Origin: Oscillospiraceae bacterium
GTDB taxonomy: Bacteria > Bacillota > Clostridia > Oscillospirales > Acutalibacteraceae
Assembly: GCA_902769255.1 (NCBI GenBank)
Contig: CACXOM010000001.1
Coordinates: forward strand, 1-64,000
Length of the DNA: 64,000 nt
Direction: 5' to 3'
A program made the translations under genes and the position numbers. Of the stretch, positions 16,489-25,320 are shown piece after piece (position 1 is the first letter of the stretch; the number at the start of each line of letters is the position of its first letter). The notes below the pieces were generated by a model. The model saw only the letters and a program-made list of their open reading frames with translations, was not told the origin of the DNA and ran no database searches.

Positions 16489-18852
16489 ATGAAGAAATAT
16501 TCTACAATTATTTCATTTATGCTTGCAATTGCGGTTGTTTTTGCAAGTATTTCTATGATAAGCGTAAACGCTGCTATTCAGTTGGGCGACCTTGACGGTG
16601 ACGGCAACGTTTGTACCGCTAAAGATATTCTTTGCTTAAGAAATCATCTTGCAAAAAACGGAAACAATGGCTCGAACGTTCAAATTAGCAAGGCAGATGT
16701 TTGTGCTGATAACGCTATTGACTCAAAAGACCTTTTGGTTATGAGAATGTATGCTGCTAAAAAGATTAATTCTTTGCCTTATCAAGCGGCAACACAGGCT
16801 ACTACTTCTGCATTGCCGTCTAATCCTGATGAATATCCTCAGGTTACAGCAGTTTTAAGACAGTTAAAAAGTATTGATGAAGATTTATATGTTTCGGTTC
16901 TTGTAAACCAAGCAGGTTATTCAACTAATGCTAAAAAGATTGTAAAACTTGCAGAAACAATGGTTTCTGCAAACGCTACAAAAGCAAATTCGTTTGTTGC
17001 AAACAAAACTTGCCGTGTTTACAAAATTAACGGTGGGCAAAAAACTCAGGTAGGTGATTTTACATCAAGTTCAAGAAAGAACTTTAACCAAAACTTAGTT
17101 GATTACGGCGAAATGTCTATTTCCGAACTTGATATTTCTTCAATCAAAACTCCCGGTAAGTATGTAGTATCTGCTCCGTTTGGTTGTTCGTTTAGTTTTG
17201 AAATCAGAGATAACGCAAGCGAAAGAGTAATGAATGAAGCGTTAATGGGTCTTTATTTCAACCGTTGCGGTGGCGATATTTCTACTCAAACTTTACAGGA
17301 ATATGACGCTTACCTTGCAAATAACTTCGGTATTGAAGCGGGCTCATTTTATAACACATACAGTTGCTATGTGCGTGAAGCTTGTCACTTAGTTTCAAAA
17401 GGTGCAAATGCAGGTAAAGAAGTTGCAATTGTTGATACTTATAATTCAGCAAGTGACAAATTCTATTTGAATAAAGATTCAAATGATAAAGTGGTTTATT
17501 TCCCGGCAACTGCTTTTGCATATGGTTTGCATGATGCGGGTGACTACGGTAGATATACTCAACCTGCTGCACAGGTAGTTGACGATTTGGTTTATGCTTA
17601 TGAAACCTATCCAACCACAGCAACTCTTGATGTAATTCACGATGAAGGTATGACTGACCTTCCTGATATTCTTGACCTTGCTCGTTGGGAAGCAAAATTC
17701 CTTCTCAATATGCAAAACAAAGGCAGAACTGGTGAAAACCCAGTTTCTAAAGGCGGTTTCTACTACAAAATTTGTACTGAGAATTTCGCTTCTTCAAACG
17801 GCTCGTTACCTGAAAACGATAAGGGCTTTAACGGTTCTTCAGGCTATCCAGGCCTTAGAGTTCAACAGGTTAACATGGCTTCAACTGTATCAGCAGTAGG
17901 CGCTTTAGCTGCTTGCTACAATGTATTTAAAGATAAAGACCCAACTTTCGCTAATGAATGTTTGGCAGCTGCAAAAGCAGGTTACACTTACTATACAAGT
18001 CATATAGGTGATGGTACTGCAGAAACTACTGCAAGAAACAAGAGCGCAAGCACAATGTCTGGCGATAAAGTCGGCGGCGGCGAATATGGCGGTGACGCAT
18101 CTGAAGCAAGCGCAACTTCATTCTTTGCAGCAGCAGCACTTTTCAGAGCTACAGGCGAAGAAACTTATAACACCAAAGCAAAATCAATGGCTACTAATAA
18201 TTACAGCACATTCTTTACTCAAAACCAAGGCGGTTTCGGTAATTTCGCTTATTATTTAGCTTATGCTAAAGACGGCCTTGCAAATGCTGACCAAACAACT
18301 GCAACAAGATGCTTAAATGTTCTTAAATCAAAAGCGACAAGCAATAATACAGAAGTTAAGGATTGTGCACTTGATGCTGTTGACAGCGCATTCTCTGCTT
18401 GGGGTTCAAACGGCGTTATGTGTTGTGGTTTGAAGGTTAACTCATTCTTAACTGCACTTTCAAATCTCACAGGCGATACTACTGATTATGTTACAGCTAA
18501 CCGCTTGAGCGAAGGTTTTATGATGGGTAAAAACCCATTAGGCTATTGCTTCTTACCTGGTATGCAGCTTGGTAAAGCATCAGCCGATTATAAAGTAACA
18601 GAGCATCCTCACCATTATCCATCTGTTTTGATTCAATCAAGCGGTCATCCATGTACACCGGGTATTTTGGCAGAAGGTTATTCTACTCATTCGAAATCGG
18701 CAGGTAAAAATGCTTCGTCTGATTCTGGCAGATTTAGATATCGTGATGATAATGCCGACTATGTAACAAACGAAGTTGTTGTTTACGGTAACTCAGCTTT
18801 CGTATTCACAATGGCGGCAGTTGTTCAACAAGATAAAGAGTTAAATCAATAA
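16489..18852 (+). CDS. Secreted GH9 cellulase with N-terminal dockerin
   Basis: A 787-residue cellulosomal-type endoglucanase. Order: signal peptide (about 1-29, ending SVNA), dockerin (about 32-95, first loop GDLDGDGNVCTAKDILCLRN, second loop DVCADNAIDSKDLL with weaker calcium ligands), short linker, Ig-like domain (about 135-245, starting VSVLVNQAGYSTNAKK), then the GH9 catalytic module. Catalytic features are HDAGD with D349/D352, the EHPHHYP histidine region at 705-710, and the general acid E762 in NEVVVYG. The Ig-GH9 order matches CelD-type enzymes. GH9 enzymes cut beta-1,4-glucan by inversion. A ribosome site GGAGG precedes the ATG. The N-terminal dockerin is less usual than a C-terminal one. 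Confidence 0.93.
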   Translation: MKKYSTIISFMLAIAVVFASISMISVNAAIQLGDLDGDGNVCTAKDILCLRNHLAKNGNNGSNVQISKADVCADNAIDSKDLLVMRMYAAKKINSLPYQAATQATTSALPSNPDEYPQVTAVLRQLKSIDEDLYVSVLVNQAGYSTNAKKIVKLAETMVSANATKANSFVANKTCRVYKINGGQKTQVGDFTSSSRKNFNQNLVDYGEMSISELDISSIKTPGKYVVSAPFGCSFSFEIRDNASERVMNEALMGLYFNRCGGDISTQTLQEYDAYLANNFGIEAGSFYNTYSCYVREACHLVSKGANAGKEVAIVDTYNSASDKFYLNKDSNDKVVYFPATAFAYGLHDAGDYGRYTQPAAQVVDDLVYAYETYPTTATLDVIHDEGMTDLPDILDLARWEAKFLLNMQNKGRTGENPVSKGGFYYKICTENFASSNGSLPENDKGFNGSSGYPGLRVQQVNMASTVSAVGALAACYNVFKDKDPTFANECLAAAKAGYTYYTSHIGDGTAETTARNKSASTMSGDKVGGGEYGGDASEASATSFFAAAALFRATGEETYNTKAKSMATNNYSTFFTQNQGGFGNFAYYLAYAKDGLANADQTTATRCLNVLKSKATSNNTEVKDCALDAVDSAFSAWGSNGVMCCGLKVNSFLTALSNLTGDTTDYVTANRLSEGFMMGKNPLGYCFLPGMQLGKASADYKVTEHPHHYPSVLIQSSGHPCTPGILAEGYSTHSKSAGKNASSDSGRFRYRDDNADYVTNEVVVYGNSAFVFTMAAVVQQDKELNQ

Positions 18853-18864
18853 TTTTAACTGATA

Positions 18865-18903
18865 AAATAGGGTTGGTTTTACAACCAGCCCTATTTATTT
18901 TTG
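18865..18903 (+). terminator. Terminator between the two GH9 genes
   Basis: A 14-bp stem (18865-18878 with 18883-18896, one G-T pair) and TTAC loop are followed by a T-rich tract. It lies between two same-strand related genes and overlaps no promoter I can see for the second, so it may allow partial read-through. Confidence 0.75.
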
Positions 18904-18916
18904 AGAGGTAGATTTT

Positions 18917-20692
18917 ATGTGTAGAATTCCTGAGAATTATTTAAAAGAAGTTAATGAAAATATTGCTGTAAACCAAATTGCTTATGGTGTTAGCGACAAA
19001 AAAATCGCTATTTTAAAAGGTGATTTTGAGGGCGTTTGCTATCTTTGCGAAAAAGAAACAAATAAAGCAGTTTTTGAGGCAAAATTAAGCCTTAACAAAT
19101 TTGACGCCACCAATGCGGTTTATGTAAAACATTTTGATTTTACCGATTTTAAACAAGAAGGAAAATATTACATTGCAACCGAAAAAGGCGTTTCTTTTCC
19201 TTTTGAAATAAGCAAAAAACCTTATGAAAAAGTTACAAAAGCAATGATTAAAGCGCTTTATTTTCAGCGTTGCGGAATGGCACTTGAAGAGAAATTTGCA
19301 GGCAAATATGCCCACGGCGAATGTCATAATTTCCCTGCGTTTGATATAACAAATCCTAAAAGAGTTTTTGAAGATGTTTCGGGCGGTTGGCACGATGCAG
19401 GCGATTACGGTAAATATGTTACCCCTGCAAACCAAACCGTGTTTAATATGATGTATGCTTACGAACTTTTTGAAAAGGGCGTTGATTTTAACTTAAACAT
19501 TCCCGAAAGCGAAAATAATGTGCCTGATATTCTGAATGAGGCAAAGTATGAACTTGACTGGATGTTGAAAATGCAAGACGAAACAGGCGGTGTGCGCCAT
19601 AAAGTTACAACCGCCAATTTCGCAGGCAACGTTATGCCTGATGACGATAAATTGGAAGATGATTTTAAATTTGACGAAAAAGCCGAAAAGTATTTAGCAC
19701 AAAATCCAGAAATTGATAAAGAGTTTTTAAAAACTCATCAAGTTATGAGTCAGGTTTCGCTTACCGCAACAGGCGGTTTTGCCGCTACAATGGCAATTGC
19801 AGCAAGGGTTTATAAAAAATTCTACCCCGAATTTTCACAAAAATGTCTTGATGCAGCAAAACGTGCTTTTGACTTTGCTTATTCTAAAAAAGATGAGGGC
19901 AAAGAATGGGCATTTAGAAACCTCTATCCGCAAATTACAGGCGAATACGGTGACGGTTGCTGGTTTGATGAGATTTATTGGGGCGCTGCAGAACTGTTTA
20001 GAACAACGGGCGAAAAATCATATGAAGAAAAATTCGCGCTTTTGTTTGGCGAAAAATTTTCAAAAACCGCTTTTGGCGCTTATGAGCAGGGCGGTCACGG
20101 CTCTTTTGCTTATTGCCTTTGCGAAAATGCCGACAAACAGTTAAAAGCAAAAGTTTTAAACGAAATTGTAAAAGGCGCAGAAAATGCTTTAGAAGTTTAT
20201 AACAGAAACGCTTATTTAAACTGTTTGCACGACGGTGTAAACAGACACGAAAACGATTATTTTTGGGGCTCAAACGCTGCACTTACCAACAAACTTGCCA
20301 ATATGATTTCGGCGGCTTACCTTACAAAAAGCGATAAATATGACAACGCAATTCGTGATAGCATTTCTTATATTTTCGGCAGAAATTATATTTCGCAATG
20401 CTACATTACAGGTTTTGGCACAAAAAGCACTAAAAATCCTCATCATCGCCCATCAATGTTCGACGGTGTTAAAGAGCCTATTCCGGGCTTGGTTGCAGGC
20501 GGTCCTAATGACAGAAAATGGCAAAGACCTCAAACAATTGAAGGCGTAAAACAAAGCGAGGGCTTTGATTGGGACAAAATGCCTCCTGCCGGTTGTTATA
20601 TTGATTGGGAATGGAATTGGACCACAAACGAGGTTACAATTTATTGGAATTCCTCTTGTTTCTATGTAACAGCTTATCTTAATTCTAAATAA
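18917..20692 (+). CDS. GH9 glycoside hydrolase without signal peptide
   Basis: A 591-residue GH9 enzyme: Ig-like domain (about 12-100, starting IAVNQIAYGVSDKKIAIL) and catalytic module with HDAGD (D160/D163) and the acid E572 in TNEVTIYWNSS. The N-terminus (MCRIPENYLKEVNENIAVNQ) has no signal peptide or membrane segment, so it is predicted to act in the cytoplasm on imported cellodextrins, perhaps as an exo-acting glucosidase; some non-secreted GH9 members are known with such activity. It follows the secreted GH9 with only a hairpin between, and has its own GAGAGG ribosome site. Substrate is uncertain, and a related amino-sugar activity cannot be excluded. Confidence 0.88.
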   Translation: MCRIPENYLKEVNENIAVNQIAYGVSDKKIAILKGDFEGVCYLCEKETNKAVFEAKLSLNKFDATNAVYVKHFDFTDFKQEGKYYIATEKGVSFPFEISKKPYEKVTKAMIKALYFQRCGMALEEKFAGKYAHGECHNFPAFDITNPKRVFEDVSGGWHDAGDYGKYVTPANQTVFNMMYAYELFEKGVDFNLNIPESENNVPDILNEAKYELDWMLKMQDETGGVRHKVTTANFAGNVMPDDDKLEDDFKFDEKAEKYLAQNPEIDKEFLKTHQVMSQVSLTATGGFAATMAIAARVYKKFYPEFSQKCLDAAKRAFDFAYSKKDEGKEWAFRNLYPQITGEYGDGCWFDEIYWGAAELFRTTGEKSYEEKFALLFGEKFSKTAFGAYEQGGHGSFAYCLCENADKQLKAKVLNEIVKGAENALEVYNRNAYLNCLHDGVNRHENDYFWGSNAALTNKLANMISAAYLTKSDKYDNAIRDSISYIFGRNYISQCYITGFGTKSTKNPHHRPSMFDGVKEPIPGLVAGGPNDRKWQRPQTIEGVKQSEGFDWDKMPPAGCYIDWEWNWTTNEVTIYWNSSCFYVTAYLNSK

Positions 20693-20699
20693 TTAAAAG

Positions 20700-20721
20700 G
20701 CGGAGTTTTCTCCGCTTTTTT
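20700..20721 (+). terminator. Rho-independent terminator
   Basis: GCGGAG/CTCCGC stem (20700-20705 and 20710-20715) with a TTTT loop and six T. It ends the GH9 unit. Confidence 0.85.
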
Positions 20722-20735
20722 GCTTTAATTTGTTG

Positions 20736-20764
20736 TTGAAAAACTGATATTTTTATAGTAAAAT
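20736..20764 (+). promoter_or_regulatory. Promoter of the radical SAM gene
   Basis: TTGAAA (20736-20741) and TAAAAT (20759-20764), 17-base spacer. Confidence 0.55.
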
Positions 20765-20786
20765 AAAAGAAAAAGGATTTTTTATT

Positions 20787-22646
20787 ATGACAGAAAAACA
20801 GTTGGATTTGTTGCTAAAAGGAGTTCAAAAACCCGGTCGTTACACAGGCGGCGAATATAATCAGGTTGTAAAAGATAAAGAAAAGGTTGATGTTAGATTT
20901 GCCTTTTGTTTTCCCGATACTTATGAAATAGGTATGTCGCATCTTGGAATAAAAATTCTTTATTCGCTTTTAAATAATATTGAAGGCGTTTGGTGCGAGC
21001 GCGCTTTCGCTCCGCTTCCTGATATGGAAGAGAATATGAAAAAAGCGGGAATCGGCGTTTGGGGACTTGAAAGTTTAGATGAATTAAAATGTTTTGATGT
21101 AATAGGCTTTACCTTGCAATATGAAATGTGTTATACCACTATGCTTCATATGCTTAAAATTTCAAACATTCCGTTGCTTGCGAAAGATAGAAAAGGGCTT
21201 GAAAATTTAGTTGTAGTCGGCGGTCCTTGCACCTGTAATTTAGAGCCTGTTTCCGACTTTGTTGACCTTGCTTTTTTGGGCGACGGCGAAGATTCAATGC
21301 GTGAGTTCATTTTGCTTTATAAAGAGTTTAAGAAAAAAGGCGCAACAAAACAAGAATTTTTGTTACAGGCTTCAAAAATAAACGGCGTTTATATTCCTTC
21401 TTTTTACGATGTTTCTTATAATGATGACGGAACGGTTAAAGAGGTTAAACCAAATTGTGATGCGCCGAAAAGACCGCAAAAAGCAATTGTTCAAGACCTT
21501 GATAATATGTTTTTCCCGAAAACATTTGTTGTGCCGTATATAAGCACAGTTTTTGACAGAGCAACCGCCGAAGTTTTCAGGGGTTGTATTCGAGGTTGCA
21601 GATTTTGTCAGGCGGGTATGATGACTCGCCCTGTAAGAGAAAAAAGTCCGAGTGTTGTATCAAATCAGGCAAAATCTCTTTGCGATTCAACCGGTTATGA
21701 CGAATTGTCGCTTTGCTCGCTTTCAACAAGCGATTATACCAAAATTGAAGAACTGCTTAACGACTTGCTCGATTGGACAGAGCAAGAAAAAGTCAATATT
21801 TCTCTGCCGTCAATGCGAATTGACGCATTTTCGCCCGAATTGCTCGAAAAAGTTTCAAAAGTTAGAAAATCGGGCTTGACCTTTGCGCCTGAAGCAGGCT
21901 CGCAAAGAATGAGAAATGTTATTAATAAAAATTTAGATGAAAAAGTTATTTTAGACTCCTGTAAAATCGCTTTTGAAGGCGGTCATACGGCGGTAAAACT
22001 TTACTTTATGTTAGGACTGCCGACCGAAACCATGGAAGATATTGAGGCGATAGGCGATTTAGGACAAAAAATTGTCGACTTGTTTTATGAAATGCCGAAC
22101 AAGCCGAAAGGCAAAGGCGTTCAGGTTTCAATTTCGCTTGCAACCTTTGTGCCGAAACCGCATACGCCGTTTCAATGGTTCGGGCAAAACGAGTTAGAAC
22201 TCGTTCGTGCAAAACAGCAACATTTGGTTGAGCATTTAACAACCAAAAAAATTCGTGTTTCGTGGCACGAAAGCAAAACCTCGCTTTTAGAGGCGGTGCT
22301 TGCCCGTGGCGACAGAAAATTAAACAAAGTTATGTTAAAACTCGCTGAAGAAGACTGTTGTTTTGACGCTTGGGACGAATATCTTGATTTTGAAAAATGG
22401 CAAAAAGCGTTTTTAGAGTGCGGTTTAGATATGCAGTTTTATGCTAACAGACAGCGTGATTTTGATGAAGTTTTGCCTTGGGACCACCTTGATTACGGCA
22501 TTTCAAAAGAGTTTTTAATTAGGGAGATGAAAAAGGCGCAAAAAGCCGAAGTAACTCAAAATTGTCGTGAAAAATGCGCCGGTTGCGGTGCAAATAAAAT
22601 GCTTGAGAGGGGGACTGACTGTGCGCAATGTAAGGTTAATTTATAA
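20787..22646 (+). CDS. TIGR03960-type B12-binding-like radical SAM protein
   Basis: A 619-residue protein of the TIGR03960 family: an N-terminal part related to B12-binding domains (about 1-200) and a radical SAM core with C267, C271 and C274 in FRGCIRGCRFC, which should hold a 4Fe-4S cluster and cleave S-adenosylmethionine. The C-terminus has a CxxxCxxCGANK...C cysteine group. Its substrate is unknown, though conserved pairing with the next gene, as here, suggests a shared pathway possibly on RNA or protein. It overlaps that gene by 26 bases. Confidence 0.88.
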   Translation: MTEKQLDLLLKGVQKPGRYTGGEYNQVVKDKEKVDVRFAFCFPDTYEIGMSHLGIKILYSLLNNIEGVWCERAFAPLPDMEENMKKAGIGVWGLESLDELKCFDVIGFTLQYEMCYTTMLHMLKISNIPLLAKDRKGLENLVVVGGPCTCNLEPVSDFVDLAFLGDGEDSMREFILLYKEFKKKGATKQEFLLQASKINGVYIPSFYDVSYNDDGTVKEVKPNCDAPKRPQKAIVQDLDNMFFPKTFVVPYISTVFDRATAEVFRGCIRGCRFCQAGMMTRPVREKSPSVVSNQAKSLCDSTGYDELSLCSLSTSDYTKIEELLNDLLDWTEQEKVNISLPSMRIDAFSPELLEKVSKVRKSGLTFAPEAGSQRMRNVINKNLDEKVILDSCKIAFEGGHTAVKLYFMLGLPTETMEDIEAIGDLGQKIVDLFYEMPNKPKGKGVQVSISLATFVPKPHTPFQWFGQNELELVRAKQQHLVEHLTTKKIRVSWHESKTSLLEAVLARGDRKLNKVMLKLAEEDCCFDAWDEYLDFEKWQKAFLECGLDMQFYANRQRDFDEVLPWDHLDYGISKEFLIREMKKAQKAEVTQNCREKCAGCGANKMLERGTDCAQCKVNL

Positions 22647-23268
22647 AAAAGGCGGTAGAGCAAAATACATTTCACATCTTGATATGAACCGCTTAATGTT
22701 AAGAGTAATTAAGCGCGCAGGCCTGCCTGTTTGGTTTACTGAAGGCTTTAATCCTCATGCTTTTATCGCTTTCGCTTTGCCTTTGTCTTTAGGTTTTATA
22801 AGCGAATATGATATTTGCGATTTTAAAATTGAAGATGATAATTTTTCTAATCAAGATGTAAAAGAAGCGTTAGAAAAAAGCCTGCCCGAAGGCATTGAAG
22901 TGGTTGACATAATCGAACCGCAAATGAAAGTTAAAGAACTTTGTTTTGCACAGTTTGAACTTTTAATCGAGTGTGATGAAAAGGCAAAAAACGATTTAAA
23001 AGAGTTTTTAAATCAAGATGAAATTATTGTTGAAAAAATGACAAAAAAGAAAAAATTTAAAACTTTTGACGTTAAGCCGAAAATCAAAAAATTCGATTTT
23101 GAAGAGATTGAAAACGGCTTAAAAGTGTCTTTATTGTTGCCTTGTGGCAGCGAAGATAATGTAAATCCTATGCTTATTTTTGACGAAGCGAAGAAAAAAA
23201 TCGAATTTGATGTTGTTTTAGTCAAAAGAGGTAAGTTATACGACAAAAATATGCAGTTATTTCATTGA
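22621..23268 (+). CDS. TIGR03936/DUF2344 protein
   Basis: The start is GTG 22621, eight bases after AGAGGGGG; a longer frame from 22567 would need a start buried in the previous gene without a ribosome site. The 215-residue product begins RLIYKKGGRAKYISHLDMNR and contains GLPVWFTEGFNPHAFIAFALP, typical of TIGR03936. Family members occur fused to or next to the TIGR03960 radical SAM protein, so they probably work together. Biochemical role is unknown. Confidence 0.85.
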   Translation: MRNVRLIYKKGGRAKYISHLDMNRLMLRVIKRAGLPVWFTEGFNPHAFIAFALPLSLGFISEYDICDFKIEDDNFSNQDVKEALEKSLPEGIEVVDIIEPQMKVKELCFAQFELLIECDEKAKNDLKEFLNQDEIIVEKMTKKKKFKTFDVKPKIKKFDFEEIENGLKVSLLLPCGSEDNVNPMLIFDEAKKKIEFDVVLVKRGKLYDKNMQLFH

Positions 23269-23293
23269 CAAACAAAGGCATTTGTGTTAAAAT
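23265..23293 (+). promoter_or_regulatory. Promoter of yicC-remA-gmk-rpoZ
   Basis: TTGACA (23265-23270) overlaps the preceding stop codon; TAAAAT (23288-23293) follows after 17 bases. Confidence 0.7.
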
Positions 23294-23326
23294 AAACGTT
23301 AACGAATATTAGAAAGTTGATTTCTC

Positions 23327-24205
23327 ATGATAAAAAGTATGACAGGCTACGGAAGATGTAGCGAAACAAATGAAAATATGGAAATTACCGCTGAAATTAA
23401 AGCGGTAAATCATCGTTATTTTGATTTTTCTTCTCGTGTTCCAAGACAATTTGGATTTTTAGAGGAAAAAATTAAACAATATGTTCATTCAAGAGTGAAC
23501 AGAGGTAAGGTTGAAGTTTACATAACTGTAAAATTTCTTGAAAATGAAGCAATTGCAGTTGAAGTTAATCAGCCTCTTGCAAAAGCCTATGTTGATGCGC
23601 TTGCGCAAATAGCAAAAGAGTATAATCTTGAAAATAACGCTCAAACTGTTGATGTTGCGAGATTTCCTGATGTTTTAAGCGTTAAAAAAGAAGAGCAAGA
23701 TGAAGATGAAATTTTTACAGCAGTAAAAGCGGTGCTTGAAAAAGCGGTTGACGCTTTTGTTGAAATGCGACTTGCAGAGGGCGAGAAACTTAAAATTGAT
23801 GTACTTTCAAGATGTGATACAATTTTAAAATATGTTGATTTTATTGAGCAAAAATCGCCTGAATCGGTTAAAAACTATCGCAACCGCCTTGAAGAAAAAG
23901 TGAAAGAACTTTTAGGCGATAAGCAGGTAGATGAGCAACGACTTTTAACCGAAACCGCTGTTTTTGCCGATAAAATTGCGGTTGATGAAGAAACTGTAAG
24001 ACTTAAAAGCCACATTTCGCAGCTTAATGATATGTTAAATTCTGGCGATGCGGTCGGCAGAAAGTTAGACTTTTTAATTCAAGAGATGAACCGTGAGGCT
24101 AACACAATAGGCTCAAAATGTTCCGAAATTGAAATTACCAAAACCGTTGTTGAAATAAAATCGGAAATTGAGAAAATAAGAGAGCAAATTCAAAATATTG
24201 AATAA
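23327..24205 (+). CDS. yicC: YicC/YloC-family endoribonuclease
   Basis: A 292-residue YicC-family protein: MTGYGR near the start, KAVNHRYFDFSSRVPR, and the C-terminal FLIQEMNREANTIGSK, the family's most conserved block. E. coli YicC is an endoribonuclease that affects RyhB decay, and Bacillus YloC cuts RNA. It is first in the Firmicutes cluster yloC-remA-gmk-rpoZ. Confidence 0.9.
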   Translation: MIKSMTGYGRCSETNENMEITAEIKAVNHRYFDFSSRVPRQFGFLEEKIKQYVHSRVNRGKVEVYITVKFLENEAIAVEVNQPLAKAYVDALAQIAKEYNLENNAQTVDVARFPDVLSVKKEEQDEDEIFTAVKAVLEKAVDAFVEMRLAEGEKLKIDVLSRCDTILKYVDFIEQKSPESVKNYRNRLEEKVKELLGDKQVDEQRLLTETAVFADKIAVDEETVRLKSHISQLNDMLNSGDAVGRKLDFLIQEMNREANTIGSKCSEIEITKTVVEIKSEIEKIREQIQNIE

Positions 24206-24221
24206 ATCGGAGTTTTAGTTT

Positions 24222-24464
24222 ATGAAACTAATAAATATAGGACTCGGCAATTTAATTAATTCTGACAGAATTGTTGCGGTGTTATCACCCGAATCTGCGC
24301 CGGCGAAAAGAATTATTTCCGATGCGAAAACTTCTAAAAGACTTATTGACGCTTCGGGCGGCAGAAAAACAATGTCGGTTATTATTACCGATTCCGACCA
24401 TATTGTTTTGAGTTATTTAAAAAATGAAGATATTTTAAAAAGATTTGATAAAACAGGGGAATAA
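24222..24464 (+). CDS. remA: RemA-like regulator (DUF370)
   Basis: An 80-residue protein matching RemA end to end (INIGLGNLINSDRIVAVL, SAPAKRIISDAK, IIDASGGRKT-like LIDASGGRKTMSVII). In Bacillus subtilis RemA is a DNA-binding oligomer that activates biofilm matrix and osmoprotection genes. It sits between yicC and gmk with four bases before gmk, the conserved order. The target genes in this organism are unknown. Confidence 0.88.
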   Translation: MKLINIGLGNLINSDRIVAVLSPESAPAKRIISDAKTSKRLIDASGGRKTMSVIITDSDHIVLSYLKNEDILKRFDKTGE

Positions 24465-24467
24465 AAA

Positions 24468-25103
24468 ATGAAAGAAAAAGGAACTTTATTTATTTTTTCG
24501 GCTCCTTCGGGCGCAGGCAAAGATACTGTTTTAGCAGAGGTTTTAAAACAAAACGATAATTTGAAATTATCAATTTCAACTATCACCCGTGATATGCGAC
24601 AAGGTGAAGTTGAGGGCGAAAAGTATAATTTCATAAGCAAAGAAAAGTTTGAAGAAATGCTTAATAACAACGAACTTTTAGAGTTTAATGAATATTGCGG
24701 AAATTATTACGGAACGCCAAAAGCGCCTGTTGAAAAATGGTTAGAAGAAGGGCACGATGTTATTTTAGAAATTGATGTAAACGGTGCTTTTAAGGTTAAA
24801 AGAAAAATGCCCGATGCGGTTATGATTTTTATGTTACCGCCTTCGGTTGAAACTTTAAAAAAGCGACTTGAAAAAAGAGGCACCGAAAGTGCAGAAGTTG
24901 TTGAAAAACGCTTAAAACAGGCTAAAAAAGAAATCGAGTTTGCAAGCGAATATGACTATATTTTTGTAAACGATGATTTAGATGACGCTGTGACTGATTT
25001 AATGGCAATTATAAGAGCAAACGCTCTTTTAAATGAAAATATGCAAGAACATTTAGGAAAGGTGATTAATGATGCTAAATCCTGTAATTGGAAAATTGAT
25101 TAA
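24468..25103 (+). CDS. gmk: Guanylate kinase
   Basis: A 211-residue guanylate kinase converting GMP and ATP to GDP and ADP. Seen are the P-loop SAPSGAGKDT, the GMP-binding region STITRDMRQGEVEGEKYNF, and RLEKRGTES. The P-loop has Asp where Ser is more usual in GKST; the same variant occurs in clostridial enzymes and is not a sign of decay. It overlaps rpoZ by 35 bases. Confidence 0.95.
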   Translation: MKEKGTLFIFSAPSGAGKDTVLAEVLKQNDNLKLSISTITRDMRQGEVEGEKYNFISKEKFEEMLNNNELLEFNEYCGNYYGTPKAPVEKWLEEGHDVILEIDVNGAFKVKRKMPDAVMIFMLPPSVETLKKRLEKRGTESAEVVEKRLKQAKKEIEFASEYDYIFVNDDLDDAVTDLMAIIRANALLNENMQEHLGKVINDAKSCNWKID

Positions 25104-25251
25104 CGCTTATGACAGTCGTTACCAGTTGGTAACCGATATTTCAAAAGTTGCAAGAAAAATTTCCGAAAAAGCAGATGAAGAGGGTAAAATGCTGGTTGAA
25201 AAACCTGTTAATACCGCTATGGAAGAAATTTGGTCAAGAATTGAAGGTTAA
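25069..25251 (+). CDS. rpoZ: RNA polymerase omega subunit
   Basis: A 60-residue omega subunit (NPVIGKLINAYDSRYQLV then VEKPVNTAMEEI). It helps fold beta' and stabilises RNA polymerase. The frame begins inside the end of gmk; ATG 25069 and ATG 25072 are adjacent and either may be used, with AGGAAAGGTG just upstream. The short length is normal for Clostridia. Confidence 0.92.
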   Translation: MMLNPVIGKLINAYDSRYQLVTDISKVARKISEKADEEGKMLVEKPVNTAMEEIWSRIEG

Positions 25252-25266
25252 TTTTGGTTTTATTTA

Positions 25267-25296
25267 AAAGTCAGGATTTTAATTAATCCTGACTTT
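25267..25296 (+). terminator. Hairpin between rpoZ and priA
   Basis: A perfect 12-bp stem (25267-25278 with 25285-25296) and 6-base loop. There are only three T after it and priA's ribosome site begins ten bases on, so it is a weak terminator or an RNA-stability element. Confidence 0.55.
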
Positions 25297-25320
25297 AATG
25301 CTATAAAAAGGAGTTGATTT

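Noticed and set aside
25261..25320. Strong terminator after rpoZ
   Set aside because: The stem is good but has no T tract and is directly followed by priA's ribosome site, so kept only as a weak hairpin.
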